A stretch of 64,000 nucleotides of DNA from Primula veris (GCA_963682055.1 OY821740.1:13726814-13790813); one strand, 5' to 3'; shown: positions 1-11,460, numbered from the stretch's first letter. Notes: generated by a model not told the origin, from the letters alone. Numbers and translations: made by a program.

Positions 1-3000
1 ACAAAGAGCTCTTTGACAAGATGGAGATCAAATTGCAAGATCTACAGCCCACTGACGTCACCCTGATCGGGTTCATCTCTGAGACGACTAAACCGTTGGG
101 AAAGATCGTCCTAAATGTTACCACGGGATCTGTATCTGTCCCCGTGGAGTTCTTAGTGGTCAATGATAATTCCGGCCACAATGCGATCTTGGGCCGACCG
201 TGGCTTCACGTTATGCGAGCGATACCTTCCACTTACCACCAGAAGGTGAAATACCCTAATGCCAAGGGGGAGATCGAGACAGCCCGAGGATGTCAGGAGG
301 ATTCAAGACGCTGTGAAGACATCACCGCTACGTTGAAGAGACAACTTGTAGTTGTCAAACAGCCCACAAGCGCAGGGAAGCTGATCAACCAAATAGCACG
401 GGCTGAGAGGGTCGTTGAAGAACAAGTCGGAGAAACACTCCGAAAAGTGTATATCCCGGATACGGATGAGGAGCACTACTTCCTCATCGGAGATAGCCTT
501 CCTAAAGAGGAATCAAAGGAGCTAGAAGTGTTCCTCTTCAGCAACATCGATAAGTTCGCTTGGAGCCCCAAAGACATGCCCGGTCTAGATCCGAAAACAG
601 CATGCCACCACCTCAGCATAAATGCCGAGTACAAGCCCATAGCTCAAAGGAGCAGAAAGGTGTCCGTCCAGCACAGAGTGGCAATAATTGCCGAAGTCTG
701 AAAGTTGTTGGCAGCAGGAGCGATACGGGAAGTGTTCTACCCAAAGTGGTTGTCCAATCCGGTAGTCGTCCCGAAGAAGAACGGGAAGGAAAGAGTCTGT
801 ATAGACTTTACCAATCTGAATAAAGCTTGTCCGAGGGATCCATTCCCCCTACCAAGGATTGATCAATTGGTGGACGCCACGGCAGGGGCAGAAAGGATGA
901 CCTTCCTCGACGCGTACTCGGGATACCATCAAATCCCCCTCGCCCCCGAAGATCAAGAAAAGACTTCGTTCATATCGCCTTTGGGAAACTACTGCTATAC
1001 AGTCATACCGTTCGGCCTACGAAACGCAGGAACGACATACCAAAGGATGATAACGAAGGTATGCCAAGATCATATAGGGAAGACGATGGAGGTATACATA
1101 GACGACATGGTCGTCAAGAGCGAAAGGGCCACTTCCCATCTCCAGGACATTAAAGACGTCTTCCAAACACTGGGCGGGCACAAACTAAAGCTTAATGCTA
1201 GCAAGTGTGCATTCGGCATCAGCAAAGGGAAGTTTTTGGGGCATATGGTCAGCCAAAAAGGAATAGAGGCTAACCCCGACCAGATAACGGCTCTGCAAAA
1301 CCTAGCAGCACCGAAGAATAAGAAGCAGGTGCAAGAGCTCACGGGGATGATGGCCGCACTAAGCAGGTTCATCAGTCGATCCGCAGGTAAGGAACGACCA
1401 TTTTTTGAGACCCTCAAGAAGGATAAAAAGTTCGTATGGGACCCGGCGTGCGAGGAGTCATTCGACAACCTCAAAGAGTATCTAAGGACGCTGCCACTGC
1501 TAGTGAGGCCGAATAAAGGAGATATTCTGGCCTGCTACCTAGCAGTTTCCACTACAGCTGTGAGCGCGGTCCTCCTAAGAGAAGAGGGACGAGAACAGTT
1601 TCCGGTCTACTTCGTCAGCAAAACTATGGTTGAGGCCGAAACACGATACCTACCGTTGGAAAAGTTGTGTTTGGCGTTGGTCGTTGCTACCCGAAAACTA
1701 CCACACTACTTCATAGCTCACAAAGTCCAAGTCTACACGAAGTTCCACGTCAAGGAGTCCCTTCGACGGACGGATATCATCGGTAGGGTGGCGGCATGGG
1801 GGGTCGAGCTATCCCAATTTCATATCGAATTCGCACCCCGACACGCCATAAAAGGACAGGTGCTGGCTGATTTCATCGCTGAGTTCACCGAAGGTTATGA
1901 CGAGCCCCTGACCATTTCACCACAGTCGCACTGGGAGATACTCGTTGACGGATCGTCCACAAAGGACGGATCGGGAGCAGGCATTGTCCTTAGGTCCAGA
2001 GAAGGGGCGATCATCGAGAAAAGCATCAAGTTGGGCTTCCGAGCTACTAACAACGAGGCGGAATACGAAGCCATGATCAATGGCATGCTCATCGCCAGAT
2101 CCCTCGGATGCACCCACTTGATTGCTAGCTCCGACTCCATGCTAATCGTCAACCAGGCTACTGGTGAATTCCAAGCCAAGGACGACCGAATGATCCTCTA
2201 CCAAGAGAAAGTCCAGAGCATAATGGTCATGTTCGCACAATGCGAACTAATAAGAATCAATCACACCGAAAACGCACATGCCGATGCCTTGGCCACCCTA
2301 GCCTCTACATTAACGTTGACCAACACTCGGACGATCATAGTGGAGCTTTTGGAAGCCCCGAGCATAACTAAAAGAATAGACCGAGTGACATCGGTACAAT
2401 ACGAGCTAGGGTGGATGGACGACATGATTCACTATCTGCGAAACGGGACGCTCCCGGCAGACAAGATAAAAGCGTTGAAGGTCACAAGAAAAGCCCCTCG
2501 GTTCTGGCTATCTGAGGACGACAAATTGTATAAATCCAGTTACCGAGGCCCTCACCTTTTGTGCGTCCGGCCCGAACTGCAACAACCTGTCTTGGAAGAG
2601 GTCCACGAAGGGTCTTGCGGAGCACACATCAAAGGGCGATCCCTCGCCAACAAGGCAATCACTCAAGGATATTGGTGGCCTTATATCAAACGAGATGCAG
2701 ACATTTATGTCCAAAGATGCGACAAGTGCCAAAGATTCGCCAAAATACCTCGTCTCCCATCATCGATGATGACCCCGGTATCGGCACCCTGGCCATTCGC
2801 GCAATGGGCAATTGATATTGTCGGGAAACTTCCCAGGGCACCCAGCAGCGTGGAATATCTGATCGTAACGACGGACTACTTTACCAAATGGGTCGAGGCT
2901 AAGCCTCTCCGAGAGATTAAAGCCAGCAACGTTAAACAATTCATCTGGGAGTACATCATCACTAGGTTCGGCATACCATACGCCATTGTTGCGGACAACG

Positions 3001-3662
3001 GTACCCAGTTCAAGGACGCCAAGCTGCAGCTTTGGTACGAAGAGCTCGGTATCCGGAAATTCTATTCGACCCCAACATACCCACAGGGTAATGGGCAAGC
3101 TGAGGTTACGAACCGAACTGTCCTGGATGGTATCAAGACAACCCTCGAACGGGCAAAGGGAAGATGGCCTGAACGACTGCTCAACGTCTTATGGTCTTGC
3201 CGAACTATGCCAAAAACGGGCACCAAGGAAACCCCGTTCAGTTTAGCGTACGGCGTCGAGGCCGTCATACCAACGGAAATCGGACTACCCACACTCCGAA
3301 AAACTCTAGTCGAACAGGGAAACAATGAAAAAAGGATGAGAGAAGAACTCGACATGCTGGACGAGAAACGGGAGATAGCAGCCCTTACACTAGCAAAGTA
3401 CCAGCAAAGCGTCAAGCAAGCCTATGACAAAAGGGTGAAAGGGACCAAAGAATTTATGGTAGGAGAGCTGGTGTTGCGGTGAGTAACGGTCTATACCCGA
3501 AACGTGATACATGGCAAACTGAGCCCTACCTGGGAAGGCCCGTACGAAATCGTCAAAAGAACAAGCCCGGCGACCTACAAGATCAAGAGTGTTTTGTTCG
3601 AAAATAGCCGAGGAGAAAAGAATTCTTGGAACGTGACGAATCTCAAGAAGTACTACGTATGA
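1..3662 (+). pseudogene. pol: Tat-type pol polyprotein (protease end, RT, RNase H, aRNase H, integrase), two in-frame stops
   Basis: A single frame runs from the window edge to TGA at 3660-3662, broken only by TGA at 699-701 and at 3480-3482. Visible in order: the end of the aspartic protease (ILGRPWLH, about 170-210; its D-S/T-G site lies upstream of the window), reverse transcriptase with YIDD at about 1093-1104, a first RNase H (about 1530-1800), a second RNase H (about 1930-2330, starting at VDGSS), and integrase with an HHCC zinc finger (about 2600-2740) and the D, D, E residues of the catalytic core (AIDIV, ADNGTQF, NGQAE). The last 60 codons after 3482 encode the usual GPYEIV and WNVTNLKKYY tail. 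Apart from the two stops the frame is intact, suggesting a fairly recent insertion that is now inactive. Both stops sit where this family usually has arginine. Confidence 0.93.
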
Positions 3663-3756
3663 ACTGTCTCCCAGTACAGGTCACAACGTACCTCAACTTT
3701 GTCATAACATTATTTTTTTTTGAATTCGTAAGATATTTTGCTATTTACCAAGGTTG
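3663..3756 (+). other. spacer between pol and the 74-bp array
   Basis: About 95 bases of non-coding sequence after the pol stop, including a run of T around 3711-3720. No gene is visible. It leads directly into the first, slightly divergent, copy of the 74-bp repeat. Confidence 0.5.
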
Positions 3757-4611
3757 AGGAATGCTAAAAAGTCCTCCAACGTAACCGGAGGCATAAGAAA
3801 TTCCTAAACGGCATGTATGACTTATTGCCTAGGAATACTAAAAAGTCCTCCAACGTAACCGGAGGCATAAGAAATTCCTAAACGGCATGTATGACTTATT
3901 GCCTAGGAATACTAAAAAGTCCTCCAACGTAACCGGAGGCATAAGAAATTCCTAAACGGCAAGTATTACTTATTGCCTAGGAATACTAAAAAGTCCTCCA
4001 ACGTAACCGGAGGCATAAGAAATTCCTAAACGGCATGTATGACTTATTGCCTAGGAATACTAAAAAATCCTCCAACGTAACCGGAGGCATAAGAAATTCC
4101 TAAACGGCATGTATTACTTATTGCCTAGGAATACTAAAAAAGTCCTCCAACGTAACCGGAGGCATAAGAAATTCCTAAACGGCATGTATGACTTATTGCC
4201 TAGGAATACTAAAAAGTCCTCCAACGTAACCGGAGGCATAAGAAATTCCTAAACGGCATGTATGACTTATTGCCTAGGAATACTAAAAAGTCCTCCAACG
4301 TAACCGGAGGCATAAGAAATTCCTAAACGGCATGTATGACTTATTGCCTAGGAATACTAAAAAGTCCTCCAACGTAACCGGAGGCATAAGAAATTCCTAA
4401 ACGGCATGTATTACTTATTGCCTAGGAATACTAAAAAGTCCTCCAACGTAAACGGAGGCATAAGAAATTCCTAAACGGCATGTATGACTTATTACCTAGG
4501 AATACTAAAAAGTCCTCCAACGTAACCGGAGGCATAAGAAATTCCTAAACGGCATGTATGACTTATTGCCTAGGAATACTAAAAAGTCCTCCAACGTAAC
4601 CGGAGGCATAT
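3757..4611. repeat. 74-bp tandem array, 11 full copies plus a partial
   Basis: The word GTCCTCCAACGTAACCGGAGG-like core recurs at 3771, 3845, 3919, 3993, 4067, 4142, 4216, 4290, 4364, 4438, 4512 and 4586, giving a period of 74 with one 75. Copies are nearly identical. Each unit holds two dyads: CCTCC...GGAGG, and TTCCTA...TAGGAA around an ACGGC...GCC core, so single-stranded copies could fold. Tandem repeats in the 3' untranslated region are typical of Tat elements and a documented source of plant satellite DNA. Confidence 0.95.
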
Positions 4612-4669
4612 GAAATAATGGTTCAGTCCCACTTATGCAGGTACCAACTCCATCAAGGAAAAAGGGGAA

Positions 4670-5095
4670 ATAATAGTTCTGGCCCACATTATGGAGGCAA
4701 TGAAACATCGAACGAAGAAATCGGCAAAGAAAAATCAATCCAATCAATGAAATATCAGTACGACAATGAGAAGATCCGAAAAACAAGAAGAAAGAAATAA
4801 AGCAAATAGTTCTGGCCCACATTATGAAAGCAATGAAACATCGAACGAAGAAATCGGCAAAGAAAAATCAATCTAATCAATGAAATATCAGTACGACAAT
4901 GAGAAGATCCAAAAAACAAGACGAAAGAAATAAAGCAAATAGTTCTGGCCCATATTATGGAGGCAATGAAACATCGAACGAAGAAATCGGCAAAGAAAAA
5001 TCAATCCAATCAATGAAATATCAGTATGACAATGAGAAGATCCGAAAAACAAGAAGAAAGAAATAAAACAAATTGTCCTCCATTACGGAGGCAAC
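4670..5095. repeat. 133-bp tandem array, three copies plus a partial
   Basis: The segment beginning TAGTTCTGGCCCA recurs with a period of 133 (GGCCCA at 4681, 4814 and 4947), with a broken fourth copy ending near 5095 that keeps a TCCTCC...GGAGGCAA ending related to the 74-bp unit. The repeat is A/G rich on the plus strand. No convincing reading frame was seen. Confidence 0.9.
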
Positions 5096-5124
5096 AAGAT
5101 ACAACCAACCACAACGAAATTAAT

Positions 5125-5769
5125 TTAAGAACTACTACATGAGAAGCATGACGGCAATTGACCGAGCTCTACCTCTTCGTCATCCGTCATCGTATCCCCA
5201 TCGGTCTCCTCGCCATCGAAACGCTCCTCAGAAACGAGGGCATCAAAGTTGGTCGTATGAGCACCAACCCATGTCAGCGTCTTAAGCCGCGCGGAGAACT
5301 CGGCTACTTTAGCGACCTCGTGAGCATCCGAGGCCGCTTTACGGCAAGCATCGTCGAAAGGAAGCTTACGAGCTTCGATCATAGCCGCAGAAGCATCAAA
5401 TCTGGATCGGGACAGACGGAAATACTTCACCAAAATATTGGCTTGGGGTACCAACGATTTTAGTTTACCGAGGTATTTTTCCTTTACACGCCAATATCGA
5501 TCTAAACGACGTTCCTGAACCTCAACGACATGCTCGGCATGACGAACGTATTCACGAAAAGTGGACGCCTGGATTTTCAACTTGGCCCTAAGTCGGGCAC
5601 ACTGATCGACCAACTTGACGTTTTTACCCATTAAAACGTTGTAAGGCCACTTGGCATGCCCTTCACTAGCCGCACCAGATGATACCTCGTCCCGGACAAC
5701 ACTAGTAGGTCCTAGCCCCGGACTAACTAGGCATGGAGAACCAGCCTGGTGCTACATAGTAGCATGTGC
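5125..5769 (-). pseudogene. coiled-coil ORF, possibly last exon of the antisense gene
   Basis: A minus-strand open frame of about 215 codons follows a strong acceptor at 5770 (a long T run then GTTTAG). One in-frame TAG lies at 5754-5752; an internal ATG at 5631 would give 168 residues. The protein is charged and helical (for example LRAKLKIQASTFREYVRHAE) and ends in an acidic stretch (DEEVELGQ) and a Cys/Ser tail. I do not recognise a named domain. The acceptor is in phase 0, matching the upstream exons, which suggests it is a further exon of the same gene, but the donor that would join it was not clear. Confidence 0.55.
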
Positions 5770-5903
5770 CTAAACAAAAAAAAAAATGGGGAAGGAAGAG
5801 ATGAATATTCATCCGCAAATAAAGAAAAGACACGAAAGTAGATGAACGAAGATTTTTTATATACAAGCTACAAGTAAAATGATAAAACAAAGCTACTCAA
5901 TCA

Positions 5904-6497
5904 TCAATCCGATAACCCGTCAACAGACGCTGAGGTCTCTACGGCCTCAGCGAAATGAATATCTCGCAATGAGACAATTTGAGTCCCCAAACGTTCCTGT
6001 ACGACCGCATCCACTCGGTTCAAGGCAGCCGTGGTCTAGGTTACCCCGGCCATAGCATCACCCATGCGCTCTGCTTGGGCAACACCACGCATCCCTTTTA
6101 CATTATCGAGCACCTCTAATGCACGACTTCGGGCCCAATACGCTTTGGCAAAGGATAGCAACAGGTCCGCGTCCTCGAAAACGACCCCTAAAACCAAGTT
6201 CAGGCTCGTCACACGGCCTCGGGCTTCATCACGAGAGCGCCGAAGCGCACCAAGAAGCTCTTTAGCCTTTCCTTTATTTGCCGTATAATAGGCGGTCTTC
6301 TTGCTGAACTTCTCCCCCAAGTCACGTAATCGAATGGACAAGTTTGAAATATGAATATTCAGACCCTCGATTTCACGACGAGCAGAATCCAGTTCAGAAG
6401 TTAGCGACGCTTTAGATCTTTCAAGACTATCTATAACATCGCCTACACTACGACTAGGCGAGGTCCATACCACCATGGCAAGGGGGTTAACAGGTAC
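5904..6497 (-). pseudogene. coiled-coil ORF, possibly exon 5 of the antisense gene, one in-frame stop
   Basis: Open in the minus strand from an acceptor (CTTGTCAG, intron end at 6498) to TGA at 5906-5904, with one TAG at 6038-6036. It encodes a helical, charged protein with heptad-like patterning (SLERSKASLTSELDSARREI and following). A phase-0 join to a CAG|GTGGAG donor at 6713/6712 would bypass the TGA at 6701 and fuse it to the preceding exon. Alternatively it begins at its own ATG (about 6476) as a separate gene. Function unknown. Confidence 0.55.
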
Positions 6498-6700
6498 CTG
6501 ACAAGATTTTTTTTTACATCCTTCAAAAGACGACGACCCACAAACAAGGAAATTAACAAGGAAACCCAAACAGAAAGTACACGTAGTACCTATATTATCA
6601 TTTCCCAAAAGAATTATCTTTCTAGTTACAAAAGAGACCTCCAATTCGGCTACCAAAAGATTTTACGCTAAGCTACATAGAAAATACCACAAGTAAATGG

Positions 6701-9256
6701 TCAAGGCTCCACCTGAGGGGATGCGGGTGGGGGAGTAACAGCAGCAGCAGCAGACCGATGAGTCGATGGAACCGACCCGGAATGGGGACGGAGAGCGGTT
6801 GATGTAGTCTGCCCCGGTAGCCGTGGGAGCTCCTCATCCCGAAGATTGGCCCAATCTAGAGGCTTAGGAGGGGCACCTTGCGGACAGGGATACACCAATT
6901 CCGACCACGCTCGGTCCGACAGTGGTACCTTCGCGAAGTTTAGAGCTCGGACATGAGTGCAAAAGACGGAAAAGTTAGCCATCATTGCAAACTTTTTCCG
7001 TTCATCTGCTTGCTCTACTTTCAGAGCAGCAACCTCTGCTGTTCCGGCCTCCACATCCTCCGCCATGACCAAGTTATCAGCCTCCAGTAGGTCGTATTTG
7101 TCGACCCAATGCTCTTTCTCGGCCCCCAACTTTTCGACTTCCTCAGTCAAGCGTAAGTTGTCTCCCACCAATTTATCATAATCAGAGGCCAACTTAGCCA
7201 TCTGGGCTTTCTCCTCGGCCGTCGTTTTACTTTCGGCCATCAGCTTCTTGTTCTCCGCCTCTAGCTCGGAGACCAACTTCGTTTGTTGAGCTTTATCCTC
7301 GGCCATGGCTTTATTTTCGGCCATCAGCTTCTCTTTCTCATCCTCTAGTGCTGACAGCTGATCCCTTAACACCATGATATCCACGAAGACCTGTATTTAG
7401 AAACATCAGACACCAGCCAAAACAAGAGCATCACGACCTATATAACAAAATACGTGCGCAACATACCCGAAGCGCATCAGTGCTGGCCTGCTCTATAGCC
7501 GATATTATAGGCCGAGCAGCTATTTTCTCTGCATCCTTGACGATGAGGGGCTTAAGAGCCGTATACCCCATCCTCAAGACTCGGGGCTGCTCCAACAGTT
7601 CACCCCTACACCGATCAATGTAACGGGTCATTGCAACCCCGTCCACCAACACCTTTTCAGGTCCCTCGAGAACCTCATCCTCGCCACCCACCACAACATC
7701 CACGGCACTCTCTTTGCCGGCTTCCACCTCCACTTCCTCCCTCACATCCTTCTCCGAAGGACCGGTCTCAGGGGCCATATGCTCAGTCACCTCCTCAGTA
7801 CGGATGAGCGAACAGACGGACAGATCTATCGGCTCCTCGGTACGGACAGGCGAAATGACTGGCAGGGTCATCGTCTCCTAGCCCATGTTCATCAGGAGGT
7901 TGATATGTCCGAATATGTTGTCGATCGACCCCTGAAACACAATAATACCCATAGACCGGGCAAGAGCAAGGGTAACCAACGAAGAGGTCAGTAGCTGAAA
8001 CAGGATGACAAATCAAGCGACGAACAAGAGAATTAAAAGTAACAATTCACACACAAAAAAATATATATATACACGTACATCGGCATGAGTCGAAGCCCCC
8101 TCGGTGGTATCACCCTGCGACGAAGCAGCCACCTCCACTCCAGTACCAACATCGGCACCTTCCTCACTCACCAATGTTTCTGTCCCTCTAGCCCTCTTTG
8201 GGGTCCCAACAACAGGGTCCGATGCCCGGCGCTTAGAACGAACAGGCTTTTTCCCTCCCCGAGAGGCACTTCTAGCCTTGACAATTTTGAGGAAGTCCTC
8301 CTCAGTCTCGGTGGGAATCTCGGGCGCAGGATTGCCCTTGGTCACCGGCCCAGCAGGATAACCCAACAACATGGGAGCAGTACGGCTCGTCGGATCCTTC
8401 GTCGGTCCCGGCCCCCACCAGTTCCAAAGAGCTAACAGCGCTTCAACATTGGAAGCACCTAGGTCTGGAATATCGGGAGCCGTCGTGGCAGGTCCCGGAA
8501 TCTAGTGCCCAGCACAACCCCATTCTCCGGAAGCAATAACGACGCCGAGGTTATGCTCTTTGTTAGTATCGGGAAGACCGATGACAAGCCGAGAGAAGGT
8601 GCGCAAGGTCTTCAAATACGAGCTGCGGCGCTCGAAACTCAAATTGTAGACCCCGAATACGTCTTTCAGTTCGATAGGTATCCCGGATAACTCCGACAAC
8701 CTTTGAATACCGTTCAACGTGCGGTATCCATTCAGGGCTAGTTGGGCTGGAGCGATCTGGACGGCCTCAAAGAACGAAGCCACACAATCAGTAAAAGGAA
8801 GTCTAAGACCTCCAGTAAAAAACGCCGACGAACGAACGGCTACCTCGCCGGTCGGAACAAATCCGATAACCTCCTCATCGGAGACAGGCAGCCGAATACG
8901 TATGTTGGCAGGTATTCAAGCCGACTTCTTAAAATCTTCCTCCACAAATGGGCCAACTTGGGCCAGGCATTGGGCCAGAATGTCCTATCCAAACATCATA
9001 AACACTACATCAATATATTAACCAAAAACACATGACACGACAAGTCCCCCCCCCCCCAATTGATAGAAACCCTAAACGTTTTCCACCAAACCAACAACTA
9101 TCCTATACAGGAAGAAAAACCACTACTCAACAACCTAGATAGACATATATCGACAACCAAGACCATATATGACCACAACCACAAATCAAATACGTATCCT
9201 AATCACAGAGGTATCCAGACAAACAACCCACAAAATACGAAGATACTTACAGTCAT
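6701..9256 (-). pseudogene. spliced antisense gene of Tat element, 'putative gypsy type transposon' domain plus coiled coil
   Basis: Four minus-strand exons can be read: ATG ACT at 9256-9251, then 8984-8079, 7931-7467 and 7390-6701. Donors are GTAAGT, GTACGT and GTATGT; acceptors end GGATAG, TTTCAG and ATACAG. All three introns (266, 147 and 76 bp) are phase 0 and keep the frame. Exon 2 reads like the plant gypsy-associated domain (IRIRLPVSDEEVIGF, then APAQLALNGYRTLNGI), then a basic, Ser-rich stretch (SRGGKKPVRSKRR). Exon 3 is acidic. Exon 4 is a long coiled coil with an internally repeated EKLMAENKAMAEDKAQ-like block and a Pro/Ser tail. In-frame stops at 8918-8916 (TGA), 8504-8502 (TAG) and 7880-7878 (TAG) make it a pseudogene. 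The 5' leader (CTCTCTAGGGTTT near 9350) looks like a plant mRNA start. Function unknown. Confidence 0.75.
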
Positions 9257-10001
9257 GTTCACGAGCAAGCGAGCAAGAACAGCAGCAAATCTATCTGCAA
9301 ACAGGCGAAACCTTAGATGGAGAGGCAAGAAATTTTTTGGCGGGAAGCACAAACCCTAGAGAGAGAAAATAAGAGATATTTTTTCAGCACATTATGAGAT
9401 AAAAACCAAAGGGATTACTTAGCACAGTTAAAAGGAGTGAAGCCACAGAAAGAATAAAATAATAACCATCCTTTCGTGTGACAGCGGTTTACCTTTTTCT
9501 CACCCACAGAAAAATCCCCAACTGCTGCTATTTTCAACAAATCAACGCTCCAGATCTGCCCACGTCAGATAATGTATCCCACTACCCAAGGCAGTTCACA
9601 TCATTACACCTAAATAAACGGCCAGTGGATCCTACCACGAAAAGCTTCCAGCATACGCTACCAATATTACCAAACCGAGGATGTCCTCCTATTAAGTTCC
9701 TCGACGCCAAACCGTGTCATACCCGAATAGCACACCGAACAAGGTGGACGGAGACCGTTCCTAGCTCGACGACATTTAAGCATCAAGTCTAACAACGCTC
9801 TCCGGGAGGATAACCACGGTGCACCGTGCTCGGTGTCGTGTCCGATACTGAGAGACATCGAATGATCTCAACATAAAAGCAAAGCAAATAAAATAGACAG
9901 GATCGAGTTGCAAAACACAAGTTTTATTCATCCACAAAGGGAAAAACAACCAGTTACAACGGGAAAAATAAAAATTACAACTTCAACACTAGAATACTTC
10001 T
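9257..10001. other. leader and flanking region between antisense genes
   Basis: Holds the presumed 5' leader and promoter of the spliced antisense gene (pyrimidine-rich on the minus strand to about 9370) and the 3' flank of the next small gene. No clear TATA box was found for the spliced gene. No further coding frame is convincing. Confidence 0.4.
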
Positions 10002-10370
10002 CTAATTCTGAGCCCTAGAACTACCACCTTCCTCGGCATCCCTCTTAGCCAAGAGCTCCTGGAGATGATCCCTCTCCTTAATCAAACGAGAAATCGCCAT
10101 CTCAGCCTGTTGCAAAGCATAGGACTGAGATTTGCATTTTTGCTCGGCTTTAAAACGAGCAGTGCCTTCCTCATCCCAATATTGCTTAAACCTCCTCACT
10201 TCAATCTAAGCACACTTAAGATCATGTTTCAACCATAACATCTCAATTTTTTTTAGCTGAAGAGGAGTCAAATACTCTTCCCCGAAACCAGGGGGACGAG
10301 GTAGCAAAAAAGTAGGCTCCTCTTCCAGAAGGGCTTTCTTTTTGGAGGCAGATCTAGTGATGGGAGCCAT
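10002..10370 (-). pseudogene. small antisense coiled-coil gene 1 (about 122 codons, one in-frame TAG)
   Basis: From ATG at 10370 the frame runs to TAG at 10004-10002, interrupted once by TAG at 10208-10206. It starts with a basic stretch (MAPITRSASKKKALLEEE), then a Pro-rich piece (PRPPGFGEEYLTPLQLKKIE), then a charged helix with Gln/Glu heptads (LQQAEMAISRLIKERDHLQE) and ends EEGGSSRAQN. A TATA box lies about 80 bp upstream. No named domain was recognised. It is the first of five similar-sized genes in a row on this strand. The ORF start is chosen because it is the first ATG after the TATA box and keeps the whole helical region. Confidence 0.65.
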
Positions 10371-10443
10371 CTCAAACAAAAGCAAGTTAGAAGAAACAAG
10401 AGAGAGAAAAGGAGGTTGGATAATGAAGTACAGGCAATAGGGA

Positions 10444-10452
10444 GCGTTTATA
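10444..10452 (-). promoter_or_regulatory. TATA box of small antisense gene 1
   Basis: TATAAACGC on the minus strand, about 82 bp upstream of the ATG at 10370. Same arrangement as the other four small genes. Confidence 0.6.
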
Positions 10453-10600
10453 AGGAATCAAAGGGCACAAAGTACGAAAAGGCGCCAAGAACGAGGCGTT
10501 GCAACGGTTCACAAGACAAAGGTACGAAATACGAAATGATACAACTGTTCAAATACAAGTTCCAAAACGAAAAATACATCAGAAAAATAGACTAATCTAA

Positions 10601-11080
10601 TCAAGGATCAGTGGGTGGGACAACAGAACTGCCAGACCGAGAGGTAGTCTCCCGAGCAGAGCTAGCTAACTGAGCTTTATATGAGTCGTTCATGACGACC
10701 AAGCATTCATTCTCCCGGGCAAGGTATGCATTCTCGCCAATAAGGGCAGTAACTTGTTATTTAAGCCGAGCATTTTTAACAGTCATACTAGCGAGGCCTT
10801 GAGGGGAGTTGTCAAATTCATTCCGAGCATGATCCCAAATCTCCTCGGCTTCATACCAGGAGTGGACCAGAGTGTTCCTACGCACCAATAGGTGGTCAAG
10901 TTCACGACCCAAGGCTGAAATCTCGGTCCATTTAATTGTCTCCTCGGGGTGTGAGTTATACAAACTCAAAGCCAGGACACCATACTCCTTCTCAAGCTTA
11001 GCCATTCTATGACGGACCCAGGATACCTCAGCATCCAAGTCATTCATCTGAGCATGATATCTCACCACGGGCTCAGACAT
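10601..11080 (-). pseudogene. small antisense coiled-coil gene 2 (159 codons, one in-frame TAA)
   Basis: From ATG at 11080 the frame reaches TGA at 10603-10601, broken by TAA at 10759-10757. Without that stop the product would be 159 residues; as it stands 107. It is helical and charged (MNDLDAEVSWVRHRMAKLEK at residues 12-31), with a second helical piece after the stop (ENAYLARENECLVV) and a Ser/Pro tail ending SSVVPPTDP. No known domain. TATA box about 100 bp upstream. Confidence 0.65.
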
Positions 11081-11171
11081 TAGGAAAAGATATTCTTATA
11101 CAGAAGGAGATGAGAGATGAAAGAGAAGCAAACACAGTATGAAAAAAGATATATTCTGAAGAAAGGTTGAA

Positions 11172-11182
11172 GAGTATTTATA
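11172..11182 (-). promoter_or_regulatory. TATA box of small antisense gene 2
   Basis: TATAAATACTC on the minus strand, about 100 bp upstream of the ATG at 11080. Confidence 0.65.
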
Positions 11183-11460
11183 GAGCGAAGATAATATGGT
11201 ATTGTCTGACAATGCTTGGGAACACGCATGTTTGACCAGCCTGCCATGCCTCAGATATCACATAGCACCGGTACAGTAAGAAATAAAAGAAAGAAGACAA
11301 TCGAGTAAGCCTACATTCCATAAAAAGACAAACCACAAGTGCAACACAAAAAGAAGTGCAAGACAAAAGAAGTGCAAGATAAAGGGGCAAATATAATTTT
11401 CATTAATAAGATGGGATACATCACTGTTCATTACATCAGAGGACATCAAAAAGGAAATCA

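Noticed and set aside
699..701. Programmed readthrough or selenocysteine-like recoding at the two pol TGA codons
   Set aside because: The antisense genes carry the same kind of stops, all explained by C-to-T; no recoding structure was evident, and decay is simpler.
1070..1474. Minus-strand ORFs inside pol (for example 134 codons)
   Set aside because: Shadow frames opposite a strongly coding strand, with no recognisable family.
705..3482. Treating the second pol frame as a separate gene starting at TTG 705
   Set aside because: It is in the same frame as 21-701 and separated only by one TGA; the residues before and after form one continuous RT entry region.
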